Shown here piece by piece: positions 27,872 to 41,200 of a stretch of DNA of 64,000 nt. The translations under genes were made by a program, and so were the position numbers. Each line of letters opens with the position of its first letter. The stretch's first letter is position 1. Below the pieces are notes generated by a model. It did no database searches, was not told where the DNA came from, and saw only the letters and a program-made list of their open reading frames with translations. Source of the stretch: Megalobrama amblycephala (Eukaryota > Chordata > Actinopteri > Cypriniformes > Xenocyprididae); NCBI RefSeq assembly GCF_018812025.1, contig NC_063045.1, forward strand, positions 57,240,957 to 57,304,956, given 5' to 3'.

Positions 27872-28567
27872 AGGTCCCGTAGAACGTCTTTTCAAAAGAT
27901 GTAATATAAGTCTAAGGTGTCCCCTGAATGTGTCTGTGAAGTTTCAGCTCAAAATACCCCATAGATTTTTTTATATGAATTTTTTTAACTGCCTATTTTG
28001 GGGCATCATTAACTATGCACCGATTCAGGCTGCGGCCCCTTTAAATCTCTCGCTCCCTGCCCTCCCGAGCTCTCGACTATAAGTGCAGTTATACAGTACA
28101 TAAAGTTCACACCGCTAATATAACCCTCAAATGGATCTTTACAAGATGTTCGTCATTCATGCTGCATGCATGCGTCGATTCCTGTGAGTATAGTATTTAT
28201 TTGGATGTTTACATTTATTTGGATGTTTACATCCATCTGACATTTTTCGCTGTTGTCCTTGCTTGCTTACCTAGTCTGATGATTCAGCTGTGCACAGATC
28301 CAGACGTTAATACTGGCTGCCCTTGTGTAATGCCTTGAACATGAGCTGGCATATGCAAATATTGGGGGCGTACAAATTAATGATCCCGACTGTTACGTAA
28401 CAGTCGGTGTTATGTTGAGATTCGCCTGTTCTTCGGAGGTCTTTTAAACAAATGAGATTTATATAAGAAAGAGGAAACAATGGAGTTTGAAACTCAATGT
28501 ATGTCTTTTCCATGTACTGAACTCTTGTTATTCAACTATGCCGAGGTCAATTCAATTCAAGGCACCT
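27872..28567 (-). mobile_element. TTAA element, AGGTGCCC family, copy 3, internally deleted
   Basis: TTAA at 27868-27871 precedes AGGTCCCGTAGAACG. The right end is GGCACC before T-rich TTAA. Compared with the copy at 50541-51498, a middle segment is deleted and TATTTGGATGTTTACAT is duplicated at about 28198-28232. Confidence 0.78.
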
Positions 28568-29491
28568 TTTTAAAGCTTCCCATATTATCAATCACAAATC
28601 TCTTTGTTTCTTTGGCAAATCTAGCCAATGTTCAATACATACGATGCAGTGATAATGCAGCACTGGTCTGAGCTCTGAATCTTTGATATTTCCCCCTGTG
28701 CTGTGAATGCATTACTATTTTACTAAAACATGTAGAGTGTCTCCGAGGGCTTCTCTATAGAAGTATGAGCCCCGTCTTTTAGGGCTAATGAAAAAGTTCA
28801 TTAAATTAAATGAAAGCTTGATGCAATCCACTACCTGACCATTGCTGTATAGAGAAAGGGAAGCATACCAGTAGATAGGCGATGCCAGACATCTTGTCAG
28901 AGCACACAGCATACCTTGATGACATTGAACCCAACCGATTTCATTTTCTCCCCAGTGAACAGAACCTTTGAGAGCACTGCTCAGACTTGGCAGGATGTTC
29001 TTATTGTTGTCTAAACAGCTGCCTGTAATACTTGTAGTAATTGTTTAGGGGGGTATAGGGGGTATTTAAGAATGAAAAAATGCTAATGAACTTGCCGATC
29101 TCATTGCACTTTTTTGGCTTGTCAGTTTTGCTCATTCGGAAGGCAGGAGGGGGTTTTAGCTTTCAAGATATGGAAGATAACAAATGGATATTACTGCTTC
29201 AGACTGATAAAAACATGCACACTCTCGGAGGAGTGTCTGGAGGAAGAGATTACAGCTCTGCTGCTAGGACAGTTACTGCCTCAGTTATTCCCACACAGCC
29301 TTGAACATTTAATTAAAGTCTTCTCTATGTTTCCGTTCATGTTGGGTCATTCAGGGCTTAGACAATGAGAATGATCCTGATATCTGACCATTTGTCTCAG
29401 TTTCTTAATTCTCAAACTTGAAAAATGACTGCTTTTGTTTAAATGGGATGTTTAACTGTTAAGTATTCATTTTTTAAATATAAAATTGACT

Positions 29492-29990
29492 TAAATATGT
29501 AGACTACTGTTAAAAAGTTTGGGGTCAGCAAGATTTTTAAATATTTTTGAAAGAATATTTTGCACTAAGATTGCATTTATTTTGTCGAAAATACAGTAAA
29601 AACAGTGAAATATTATTGCAATTTAAAATATCTATTTTCTATTTGAATATATTTTAGAATGTAATTTATTCCTGTCATTTTAAAGCTGAATTTTCTGCAT
29701 CATTACTCCAGTCTTCAGTGTCACATGATCCTTCAGAAATCATTCTAATATGCTGATTTGCTGCTCAAAACATTTGTTGAAAACAGTTTTGCTGTTTGTT
29801 ATTTTTTGGAAACTCTGATAAAAAAATAAATAAAAAAAAATCTGTTTTTTTTAAATGAATAGAAAGTTGAAATTACCCTTTTATTTTAAATAGAAATCAT
29901 TATCAATGTCTTAATAGTGTCACATCTGATCAATCTAATCCACCCCCCCCCCCCCCCTTTTTTTTTTTTTTTTTGAATGGCAGTGTAGTC
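29492..29990 (+). repeat. Dispersed repeat, TTTGGGGTC-ended family, copy 2
   Basis: The inverted orientation of the 7828-8292 repeat, with CAGTCTTCAGTGTCACATGA and TCCTTCAGAAATCATTC. It ends in a C16/T17 homopolymer (29942-29974) and GAATGGCAGTGTAG. Confidence 0.75.
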
Positions 29991-30065
29991 TTTGTTAAAG
30001 AAGCCAAATTCTTTGATTTGCCAAATTCAGAAGCTTTATAAATGATTTAAAAAGGATTCAGCATT

Positions 30066-30330
30066 AATTTTAGTATAGGGAACACATTCACTATTAACTA
30101 TGACTTTTCCCTCAATAAACTCCTAATTTTCTAATAGATTAATTAATTAATTAATAGTTAGTAAGTTAGTTGTTAAGTTTAGGTATTCGGTAGGATTAGT
30201 AATGTAGAATATGGTCATGCAGAATAAGGCATTAATATGTGCTTAATAAGGACTAATAAACAGCCAATATTCTAGTAATATGCATGCTAATAAGCAACTA
30301 GTTAAAAGATCCTAAAATAAAGTGTTACCG
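30066..30330. repeat. Dispersed repeat shared with 45829-46080
   Basis: Both copies carry ACTATGACTTTTCCCTCAAT and GCAGAATAAGGCATTAATAT. They end in TAAAGTGTTACC or close variants, the complement of GGTAACACTTTA at the other end. Confidence 0.75.
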
Positions 30331-30891
30331 ATTCAGCTAAATAACATAGGGTAGGACTGGATTGTAAAAAGTGTGCTATGATATCTCTTTTCAGAATTTA
30401 TATATTAATAAAAAAATAACAACAAGCACTTGTATTACATCAGAAAATATTAATGGTATCTGATTTTATTAAGCAAAGCAGAGATGCAAACAAGAGCCAT
30501 TTGAGATTTACATTTCCTTCAGAACATCATATAGCAATGACAAGACAAGTACACAGTAACGTTTTCTCCATTGCAATCCAATATTAGCAGTGTAAGGCTG
30601 TAAATTTAAAGCTCTGACACGCTTACCGATGAGCAGTAGCTTTATTTTATGAACAAGTCTTTTATCTTAACAGATAAACAAATTAAATACATCATATGTA
30701 CATACATAAATCAGCATAATTTGAGTGTAATCTATGCAGCTCTGTGATTCGGGTGGTGCGAGTTGAGTACGGGCTACCTGAAGGGCTGGTAGGAAAGTTT
30801 GGTCAACCTGTTTTATTTTTGCAGTTTATTACTTTTTATGGTTCCTCTAAAGGAGCAGAGATGACTTTAAACAGAAAATCACATTTAAAGA

Positions 30892-31234
30892 TAGGGCTGG
30901 GCGATATATCGCATGCGATTCTCACGCGCATTTCGTCAGTAAAGCCGGTTCCCTGATTACCGCTAAATCGCCATCACCTGCTTTCAAATGGAGCGCCTTT
31001 TAATAGACAAAGCCGTAGTTCACGGAGAAGCCACGCAAAATCGCGTTCAGTATCGAAGATGAATCGACTTCGATAATGAACCCGATTTTGCGTGGCTTAT
31101 CAGTGATCTACGGCTCTGTCTATTAAAAGGCGCTCCATTTGAAAGCAGGTGATGGCGATTTAGCGGTAATCAGGGAACCGGCTTTACTGACGAAATGCGC
31201 GTGAGAATCGCATGCGATATATCGCCCAGCCCTA
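30892..31234. mobile_element. Palindromic hAT-type MITE, 343 bp
   Basis: TAGGGCTGGGCGATATATCG opens the element and its exact complement closes it. Two arms of about 155 bp are nearly identical inverted copies around a short loop (about 31045-31085). The 8-bp duplication TTTAAAGA flanks it exactly (30884-30891, 31235-31242). High arm identity suggests a recent insertion or gene conversion. Confidence 0.88.
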
Positions 31235-31242
31235 TTTAAAGA

Positions 31243-32505
31243 TTATGATGTCACTGATGTTTCTGGCATCAGCAGCTTTTCTGAACTAGCTTTACATAAA
31301 AATTTCTGTCCCTATATGATGTACTTCCTATTGTTACAGGAAGTTGGAATGAGACATACAGTAAAGTATCTTAGGACCGTGTTTTTTTGGTTGCAATTGC
31401 AAAATTTGGTGGTTAGTTATATTAGATCGAGGGGATATTCTCATCCTTTGATTGGACAAAAAATTTGAATATGCCTCTGTGGACAACATGAGTCAAAATA
31501 TTTGGTCCACTACCACTGTAAATTTGAAATGGGCTAAAAGTTAAATCAAATTACTGCATATTCTACCATCAGACCCTCAAAGCTAACAGACATGGACACT
31601 TCGATCTCATATATGTCCTCTTATGATGTTATTCTTGATATTATGGTCCCTAAAGTGTTTTTTTTTCTTTTTCCTGGTAAAAGATTTGGCCCATGGTGGG
31701 ACAATCAAAACAACACAAATCAAATAAAAATAAAAATAAAATAATAAAAAAATGATAAAAAAAAAAAAAAAGCTGAGAACATGAAGCTGGTTATGTGTTG
31801 CATTACGTAAAAGCGAATCTAACCAGTACTCAGTTTTTTTAACAGTCTAAAAAATAGAGTGACTCTAAACATGTGTCCACTGAGAGGGCTGAGATATTAC
31901 GCGAGATGCAAGCGCATGCAGCTGCAGAGCAGTTCAAAAGGTGCAACATCGCTGCTCTTTTGTTCTTCTGCAGGCATCAAAGCAGCTCTAACACCTGCCC
32001 AACAAAGCAAGAGCCTCTACAATTTTGCGCTAAAAAAAGCATGTAAAGCGAGCACGAGCCACGTCAAACAGCATCACGATATTACACACAGATGTACAAC
32101 AACTACTGTGTGAGAAAATAGACCCAAGATTAAAAGCAACGTGTAGAACTAGCACTTACTTGAATATTGATTTTGATAAAGCTGAAAAAGATCTGTTGTT
32201 GTCGTTGCAGAAACTTCTGTACAAGCTGTATAGCTCAGCATATACTACTGTATATCAAAATGCCATTATAATTTCAATGCACAATCTTTACGAATATCTG
32301 TGCCTGAGTGTCTCTTTGTACACTTTCTTTTTATCAAGATCTTACAATCGGTCACCACAAAACAAAAGCTAGGTGTTATTTTACAGAAGTTTTTGAAATA
32401 TACAATCAAAAATTAGAGTCTTAAAATAATACAAAATATATATACCCTTAATAAAATGTATTTAACATGGTCTTTTTTGTACAGGCAGAGCAGATACATA
32501 ATCTG
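31243..32505. other. Intergenic, no gene recognised
   Basis: Only an A run at about 31756-31771 and AT-rich sequence are seen. Confidence 0.3.
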
Positions 32506-33031
32506 AGATGTATCTAAAAATATCCTTGCTCCTCCAAGCTTTATAATGGTAGTGAATAAAAGATCATAAAAGTGATCCATAGGACTCCAAGGGGTTAATA
32601 AATGCCTTCTGAAGCAAAGCGATGGGTTTTTGTAAGAAAAATATCTCTATTTAAAACTTATTAACTATAATTACTAGCTTCCAGCAGATGACCGTACACA
32701 TCGATTTGCAACGTAAGAGTGAGCTCTGACCCGTCACATGACGTAATGATGAACACGAAAGCTCAGAGGATAGAGCAAAACAAAACTCCGGTCATGAATT
32801 AGAAGTCTAAAACGATCATTTTTAAAGAGAAATGTGGGAGGATTTCGATATAAGAGAAGAGGAGCTTGAGTTTGTTGCCCAGCCCTATTTGTTTGAACTA
32901 CATTCTGCATCATATATCGCTTCACGGGTTACTCATTTGGTGCAAGTAGACTTGCGCTGTATGCGTACAGCCGTCTGCCAGAAGCTAGTTATTATAGTTA
33001 ATAATGCTCTAAATATGGATGTGTACGGCTG

Positions 33032-33060
33032 TACAGAAGAGGATTAGGGCCAAGCAATAA

Positions 33061-33092
<32 letters not shown>

Positions 33093-33581
33093 CGAGATTA
33101 AACTCGTTAAATTACGAGAAAAAACTCATTAAATTTCGAGAAAAAGGTTGAGATAAAATGTTGAGAATAAAGTCGTTAAATTACGAATTTGTTCTCTACT
33201 TTTTTCTCGTAATTTAACGACTTTATTCTCAACATTTTATCTCGACCTTTTTCTCGAAATTTAACGAGTTTTTTCTCGTAATTTAACGAGTTTATTCTCA
33301 ACATTTTATCTTGACTTTTTTTCTCAAAATTTAATGACTTTATTCTCAACATTTTATCTCGACCTTTTTCTCGAAATTTAACGAGTTTATTCTCGTGATT
33401 TAACGAGTTTATTCTCAACATTTGATCTCGACTTTTTTCTTGAAATTTAACAAGTTTTTTCTCGTAATTTAACGAGTTTATTCTCAACATTTTATTTTGA
33501 CTTTCTTCTTGAAATTTAACAACTTTAATCTCAAGATGGTTTTATTTTTTTATTATTGCTTGGCCCTAATCCTCTTCCGTA
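33032..33581. mobile_element. TACGG-ended element with internal tandem repeats, copy 2
   Basis: Left end TACAGAAGAGGATTAGGGCC, right end complementary and finishing CCGTA. The 6-bp duplication CGGCTG flanks it exactly (33026-33031, 33582-33587). The interior is direct about 22-bp units for only about 100 bp, then inverted units for about 350 bp. A long frame here encodes only the repeat. Confidence 0.85.
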
Positions 33582-33622
33582 CGGCTGTCTGCCGGAAGCT
33601 TGTTATTTGAATGTATAAAGTT

Positions 33623-33962
33623 TAGGGATGTGCAACGATTAATCGTGATTAATCGTTTGCAAAATAAAAGACTTTGTTTACGTAATATATGTGTGTGTTC
33701 TGTTTATAATAGTTATGTATATATAAATATACATTTAAGAAAAATGTTAGATTTATATATAAAATATTTATACTTACATGTACTATAAGATATATATAAA
33801 TATATATATTTATTTAAACATGCATATATTTCTTAAATTTATACATGTATGTGTGTGTATTTATATATACATAATTATTATACACAGACCGCGCATATAT
33901 ATTACGTAAACAGACTTTTATTTTGCTAACGATTAATCGCGATTAATCGTTGCACATCCCTA
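33623..33962. mobile_element. Palindromic hAT-type MITE, ATTAATCG family
   Basis: TAGGGATGTGCAACGATTAA and its complement form the ends. The 8-bp duplication ATAAAGTT is exact (33615-33622, 33963-33970). The centre is AT-rich. The intact foldback at 35937-36846 retains the empty site TTTATAAAGTTTTAAATATG. Confidence 0.88.
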
Positions 33963-34319
33963 ATAAAGTTTTAAATATAGATATTTTTTTTACAAAAATG
34001 CATTACTTTGCTTCAAAAGGCCTTTATTAACCCCCTAGAACCATGTGGATTACTTTTTATAATGGATGTAAAGGATATTTTTAAATATATCTCTTTTTTC
34101 AGTCTGAAAGAAGAAAGCCGTATACACCTAGGATGGCTTGAGGGTGAGTAAAGCATGGGATAATTTTCATTTTTGGGTGAACTACCCTTTAACTACAGCC
34201 TGCTGAAAAAAAATTCTATTCTATTTTACTATTCCTTCATCTATTCTTTCACTATTCTTTAATCCCTCCCTATTCTAGCTTGTACTATTCTGAATGATGG
34301 CTGAAACTTTGTATTACTA

Positions 34320-35004
34320 GCACTTCTTGTATTTATTGCCTGTTTAAGATGCATCGTTTGTTGTACTCCTCAATTTCTAAATGTATAATGTAAATGTAAC
34401 ATGATGATAATAGTAAACTCTGGATTTAACAGAGGATTACTGTATAGTGATATAAATGGAAGTAGCAATGGCAGTACAAATTCCGTTTTATTTTCTCTCT
34501 CTGTGCTATATTTAACATGACCCTCTGCCTTCCAGACAAATCCTTTACATTGTCGCCTACATGGTCCAGTAATATGCAACAACAGGTGCAAACCCTTCCA
34601 CGTCGTCATGCTGGCTATCGTATCATCAACAACCGACAGTAATGACGAACAGATCGTTTCCAAGGGCATCAGCTGGTCAAGCTTTCCTAAACAAACCCAC
34701 TGGGTCCTGGACTCCTGGAGCAAATGGCGATTGGCTAAGTTGTTGGGTGAACTCTTATGGGGATAATCAGCCAGCTGTCTTGAGTAGTAAAACTCAAGAC
34801 AATATGAATCCTCCATAGACTATGACAATGCTGTTCAGATGATATATTGACCAATATACTACGATGTTTCCACACATTAGCCTTCCTTCCCCAAGAAAAC
34901 CTAAAAACCTCTTTTGGTTTGTTGTACATCACATCACATCATTCCCTGGAACATGAACTTCTCCTCACAGGATTGGTACTATAACACTGAAAAAATTTCC
35001 TACA
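34320..35004 (-). other. Probable tacr1 3' UTR
   Basis: DNA downstream of the tacr1 stop on the minus strand. A minus-strand AATAAA (TTTATT on plus) is at 34332-34337. A 148-codon open frame inside it shows no recognisable protein and is treated as chance. Confidence 0.4.
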
Positions 35005-35293
35005 TTATGCTAGGTTGTTACTAGAATAGAAGATGGAGGACTCCGATACAGTCTTTGATGCGCTTTGTGAAGAACCATTGGACGTGAGATCTATGGAACT
35101 TCGATTTGTGTTCTCCTGAAGGTCCCCCTCGCCAACCGGCATGACTGTGGATACTGTGGTCTCCATTCGGCTGGTGCGGTAAATGCTGGCCTGTGTCTGA
35201 AGATAGCGGGTTGACTTGAGCTCCAGACCTTCATAAGAGCCTCGAGGGACACAAGGACACCAGAAGAATGCCTGTTGGAAACCAGCTCGAAAC
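35005..35293 (-). CDS. tacr1: tacr1 exon 5 (C-terminal tail)
   Basis: This exon encodes [18 protein letters not shown] to [10 protein letters not shown] and TAA (35005-35007). The tail is Ser/Thr-rich, as expected for the arrestin-binding tail of NK1R. Confidence 0.94.
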
Positions 35294-38200
35294 CTGCACA
35301 GATAGATGAGTATTGTATGATTCCCTTTGAAACCTGAACCTGTTTTTTCCAATGAACCAACTCTTACCTGTCATTGAGAAGACAGTAGATCATGGGATTG
35401 TACATGGTGGAGCTCATGGCAAGCCACATGATTCCTAAGTACACCTGCTGGATGTAGGGTTCCTCAAACAAGTGAGGAAGGAACTGGTGCACCAGGAAGT
35501 AGACATGGTAGGGCAGCCAGCAGATGGCAAAGGTGCACACAACGACGATCATCATCTTCACCACCTACGCAAGTTAAAATGGAAGAAGCTGGAAGTTAAA
35601 AACCTAGTCATGTTCCAGTAAAGTTGATCACCAGCTTATGTTGTGTTTTGGATGCTGGTCCCCAAGAATGATCTCGCCTAAACACTTTTATAATATTCTT
35701 TTAAAACTGTTGCTTTTCAGATTGTACAATCATGATCCCCACTGTAAGCCATGTCACACTGTAGGATCTCAGTTGTCATTCATTTCAGACAGTACGTCAA
35801 TAAAGTCGAGTTAAAAACGGAAGCATGCAAGAAGACTTGTCCGATGTTTTACATCATCAATCTGTGACACGTTCGGTGACTGTGAGCTGCATTACACGCG
35901 GGATTGGTGGCAAACAAAAAAAATCACTAGCGTTAAAGGAATAGTTCACCCACAATTATTCCATGATTTACTCACCCTCAAGCCATCCTAGGTGTATATG
36001 ACTATCTTCTCTCAGATGAACACAATCAGAGATATATTAAAAAATATTCTGGCTCTTCTGAGCTTTATAATGGTAGAGAATGGCGCTCGAGATTTTGAAG
36101 CCCAAAAAAGTGAATGCATCCATCATAAAAGTAATCCACACTGCTCCAGGGGATTAATTAGTGCTTCTGAAGCGAAGCGATGGGTTTTTCTAAGAAAAAT
36201 ATCCATATTTTCAATTTTATAATCTATTATAACCAGCTTTGGGCAAATATCCGTACAAAAGTCGACTTACGGTGGAAGCGTAACCTCTGGCGCGACGCGT
36301 GACGTATTGATGAACGCGGAAGCAAAACGAAACAAAATATCGGTCATGAATTAGAAGTCTAAAATGAGAATTTTTAAATAGAAATGGTGGAGGATTTCGA
36401 TAAGAGTAGAGGAGCTTGAGTTTGTTGCACAGCCCTATTTGTTTGAACCACGAAAGGCGTCTGCCTACTCCTACAATGTTGTGTCAGATGTTACGCTTCC
36501 GCCGTAAGTCGCCTTGCATATGGTTGTTTGTCGGAAGCTGGTTATTATAGTTTATAAAGTTTTAAATATGGATATTTTTCTTTTACAAAAACCCATAGCT
36601 TCACTTCAGAAGGCAGTTATTAACCCACTGGAGTCATATGGATTACTTTTATGATGGATGGATGCACTTTTTTGGGCTTCAAAATCATGAGTGCCATTCA
36701 CTCCCATTATAAAGCTTGGAAGAGCCAGGATATTTTTAATATAACTCCGATTGTGTTTGTCTGAAAGAAGATAGTCATACACACCTAGGATGGCTTGAGG
36801 GTGAGGAAATCATGGGAAAAATTTCATTTTTGTGTGAACTATCCCTTTCATTTTCATGGCTTGTCTTGAAAAGAAAAACAAAACTAAGCTGTCAGCCAAC
36901 ATGTCAAACCAGTGAACAAAGACTTCAGATTTTGGCCTAGGAACAGAGGTATCTTTTAGGATTCTCAACATTTGTCTCAGATAGCCAAATCGTAGCTAAA
37001 ATCATGCAGTGTGAACTATAGTTGTCGACTTCGGTACCAATCTCTACTGAAATTTTAAAAACGTGACGCTTTGAGTGCTGTTGAGAGGATTCGTAAACAC
37101 CTCTGATTGGCCACTGTGTTGATGCGCTCATAGAATATGTCTATGATTGGCTACAATGATCAACGCACTGGAGCGTTTGAAAGCGCACAAAGTGTTTGAA
37201 TTTGAAAGCAGGAGCGGGAGCGTTTGAAAGCAGGCATCTATCAGCGGACTGGTCCACGATAGACGCTTGCTTTCAAATGCTCCCATGTGTATCTATGTAA
37301 GCCCTCGGTGAAGAGCATCATTGACTATTTACGTTTTTAAAGCATTGATCATTGAAGCCAGTTACAGACATATCCGATGAGCACGTCAACACAATGGCCA
37401 ATCAGAGGTGTTTACGAATCCGCTCAACAGCACTCAAAGCATCAAATTTTTAAAATTTCAATACGGACTTGGTACCAAAATCGGTACTTTTGACAACTCT
37501 AGAAGCTGGCTTAACTAGATAAACCAGCAAGATATTCCGTCAATATTATGTCATTGATATTATGTCAACAAGCTTCATCAGGTATGTTTGGCTGGGTTAC
37601 TATCCATTCAAGCTGGTATTTTCAGCAAGGCAATTGACATTTAAACTTTTATGTCACTATGCAGATGATGACCTTCCGTTTGGCGGTTAGCTGCTCTCGA
37701 TAGCGGTCTGAAGAGTCTCCAGGTATCTCACTGGCCCAGAGAGTGCATCCCACCACCAGGTAAGCACAACCCATGATGAGCAAAGGTAGAAAGTAAATAA
37801 GCACAACCACGCAGACGTAATACCTGTGAGAGAGGAAGAGACAGAAGACAGCCAGATGGGTAATTACAGGCAGCCAACGAACAAGAACATGACAAGAAAC
37901 CCAAGATGAAAATAGACCCAAAGTTGTTGAGACATATTTTGAGTGCATATTTTTACACAAAAGGATGCCACACACCAACACCTCAGAGTCCCACATGTTT
38001 TCTCACATTAGCTGCCACTTAAAAATAACCGCTGGAAAACTTTTGAATCATGAACTGTGAATGCTCTCAGGATTCATGCGCTGCGGCAGTGCCTCTCTTC
38101 TTTTTGAGCGCCGTACAATTCAACATGCTAATTAGCTTGAGGCTTATCTAGAAAGACACTCGCCTCACAGGAGAGGTATGGAGGGAAAATGTACGCAGGC

Positions 38201-41200
38201 CTTTCACGCATTAACCAAAAAATTCTGAATCCCTGTCCTGTAAGACTGTCCAAAAAAAGCAATGTAAATGCCTTCTTCTCTTTTGTTCTTTTGATTGAAC
38301 GCGTCTTACAGACGTGCTTTGTAGGATGAGCCAAATGAGTTGTGGGGCTTTACCGCTGTCCTTTTCAAGCATCCATAACTATCTCAGTGGGTGAGAGGTA
38401 ATTAAATATTGTCCAGTTGATTAATTTCAAAAACGCTTGTAACTTGGTATGAAATAGACAGTCATGCTAACATGACGGGTGATTGCACGAAAACAAAAGC
38501 ATGCAGTGCACTTGCCAAAATCCTGCAGATTTCGATGGCTAGACGCAGAATAGTGCGAAAGAAAACATTAGCAGCTTTGAATCTAATTCTCCCGTTCTCT
38601 CTATCTCCCCCTTTCTGTCCCTCTCTGGCTATCCGTCATCACACACACACACACACACACAGATCTACCAGCCAGTTAAAGAGGGTTCATTGATCAGTGC
38701 TTCTTATCTTGTACACCAGTGCTACCAAGATTTGGTCCCTCAGAGACTATATATACCATTAAAGAAAGTTCAGGCACACAAAAGCTTGAGATACAACCTC
38801 AAAAATTGATTCCTGCCAAGTTGGATTGGTGAGGTCTGACAGGTTGTGTCACTCGAAGGAGGTAGACACGTTCACTGCTTTGGCGTGACAGGGAGAAGCC
38901 TGCTGGAAGATTGACTGTACGGGTGGGTGAACGACTAAGCTGTTACGGAAATAACAGTATGCCGTCGACACCTGACACCTACAGAGGCATTGCAGGATAT
39001 TGGAGAATCGGATTGGAGTCGGTAGCAATTAGAGTGTTGAGCGTATGTGAAGATATATCAAAACTCATTCAGTAGCTGATAAATATGTGATTAAGATGCA
39101 GGATAGGGCGTATTGCTACTTGGCCGCTGTTTAAATATTCATATCGTAAATCAGACCACGCTGAACACTTTGTATTGAATACTGTTGAGAGTGCACCCTA
39201 TGGTGTTCCTAATGTTGTTTTCATACTGAATTGGCAGATTTCTCATTGCTATGTTGTTGGTGTTTTGCTAAAGTAAGCAGTGTTATCTTGCAGGAGGAGA
39301 CATGCCACACTGCACCAACTTGAAAGTTTGTTGCCTTTGCTTAAAGGATTAGTTCACTTCAGAATGAACCTTTTCTGATTATTTACTCACCCCCATGTCA
39401 TCCAAAATGTTCATGTCTGTCTTTCTTCGGTCAAAAAGAAATTATGTTTTTTTGAGGAAAACATTCCAGGATTTTTCTCCATATAGTGGACTTCAACAGT
39501 TACCAACAGGTTGAAGGTCCAAATTGCAGTTTCAGTGCAGCTTTAAAGGGCTGTACACGATCCCAGACGAGGAATATCTAGCGAAACAATCGTCTGTTTT
39601 AAAAAAAAAAAAAAAAACTTTTTAACCACAAATGCTCGTCTTGCACTGCTCTGCGATGCACCATGCATTAATCGTGTTGGAAAGGTCACGCCTGACGTAG
39701 GCAGAAGTACCACGGTAGGGCAAAAAACTCATTTTTTCAAAATCGTCCAACATCGTTGTTTTACCTTTTTTTTTTTTTTGTAAAGGCTGTTTGACTTCCG
39801 CCTACAGTACTTCTGTCTATATCACACATGACCTTTCCAACATAATGTGTGGTGCATCACAGAACTAGTGCAAGACGAGCATTTGGCAGATAGTTTCACT
39901 AGGTAAGACCCTTATTCCTCGTCTGGGATCGGGTAGAGTGCTTTGAAGCCGCACTGAAACTGCAATTTGGACCTTTAACTCGTTTGTAACACTTCATGGA
40001 GAAAAATCCTGGAATGTTTTCCTCAAAAGCTTTAATTTCTTTTCATCTAAAGAAAGAAAGACATAAACATCTTGGATGACATGGGGGTGAGTAAATTATC
40101 AGGAAATTTTAATTCTGAAGTGAACTAATGCTTTAAGGAGACAGCAGTACTGGGTAGATTACTTAATTGTAGTCGTTACTGATTCCAAATTACATGACAA
40201 AAATTGTAGTTAGTAACATAATCCATTACATTACACATTTAAGGAAATATAATCTGACTACTTTTGGATTTCTTTTAGATTACTTTTGACTTGTTTAGTA
40301 CATTGATTTGAGAACCGTGAACTTAATTTTATTATTATTATTTACCTAATGTATTAACTTAAAATGACAGGGGGGACTTCAAGTAAATATATTATGACAA
40401 AAAAAAGTTGGGGAATCCCTGCATTGCATGTAAATATAAAAAAAGCATGAATTTGTAATATATGTAATGCAAGATTAAACGACTCACTGAGTGATAATTC
40501 AAATAGTATTTGAGTTGATTAGATATGCAGTGTTGCATGTTGAGAAAACACTTGTTAAATGTGAAGTGACTTCTGTAAATCCAGTGAAACTAGTTCAATT
40601 CCCCAAACCTGGAAAAGCTTCTGAATGTTTATAAGCAGCAGGCTTTTTAGAAAGTAAAATTTAAAAGCTAAAAAAGTAGTAGTAGAGAATGAGAATAACA
40701 TGTTATCATGTAATCAATAAAAAAAGTAACTGTAGTCTGATTACAAGTATTTAAAAATGTAATATAATCTAATTACGAGTACTTAATTTTTTGAATCTGT
40801 TTATGCAATCCAGATTACACATAATGAGTTACTACCCGGCACTGGGAGGCAGAATGGCAGGAAAAGAGTAGTATGTAAATATTACTACAATAGCAGGTGT
40901 TTTGAAGTGTTTTTAAGTGTGACTGTAGTTCATGTCTTGTTTCCAGACCTTTGTGTGGATTAGGACATTTTTAAATGTTGTACTTTAGGCTGTCCAACAA
41001 ACATGCATTTAAGGTTGTTCAAAACAACGTTTATTTCAGAGTATTGACGACATGTGACATTTTTTTCTTTTTTTAAAGCTACATTACCATTGTCTTTGAC
41101 AGTCGGACTCAACAGCGCGCACTTACGTCTTTTGAAAATCCCACACGCTGTACTCCGGCCAGTTGATATAGCACACGACACGTCCGGGCAGCTGAGCAGT

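Larger units (their letters stand above)
32508..34188. mobile_element. Foldback element, AAGCCATCCTAGG family, copy 2, with two nested insertions
   Basis: The flanking parts match the intact copy at 35937-36846 (AGCTTTATAATGGTAG, TCATGAATTAGAAGTCTAAA, GTGAACTACCCT before TTAA at 34189-34192). The left terminus is missing. A TACGG element (33032-33581) and a palindromic hAT MITE (33623-33962) interrupt the right arm. Confidence 0.78.

Noticed and set aside
28680..29370. Possible exons in the stretch around 28715-29368
   Set aside because: Open frames of 65-84 codons exist but none has a consistent acceptor/donor pair or recognisable protein.
33176..33490. 104-codon minus-strand frame with MLRINSLNYEKK repeats
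   Set aside because: It is the 22-bp tandem array of the TACGG element read in frame; no independent coding evidence.
34370..34816. 148-codon minus-strand frame downstream of tacr1
   Set aside because: It lies in the probable tacr1 3' UTR and matches no family I know.
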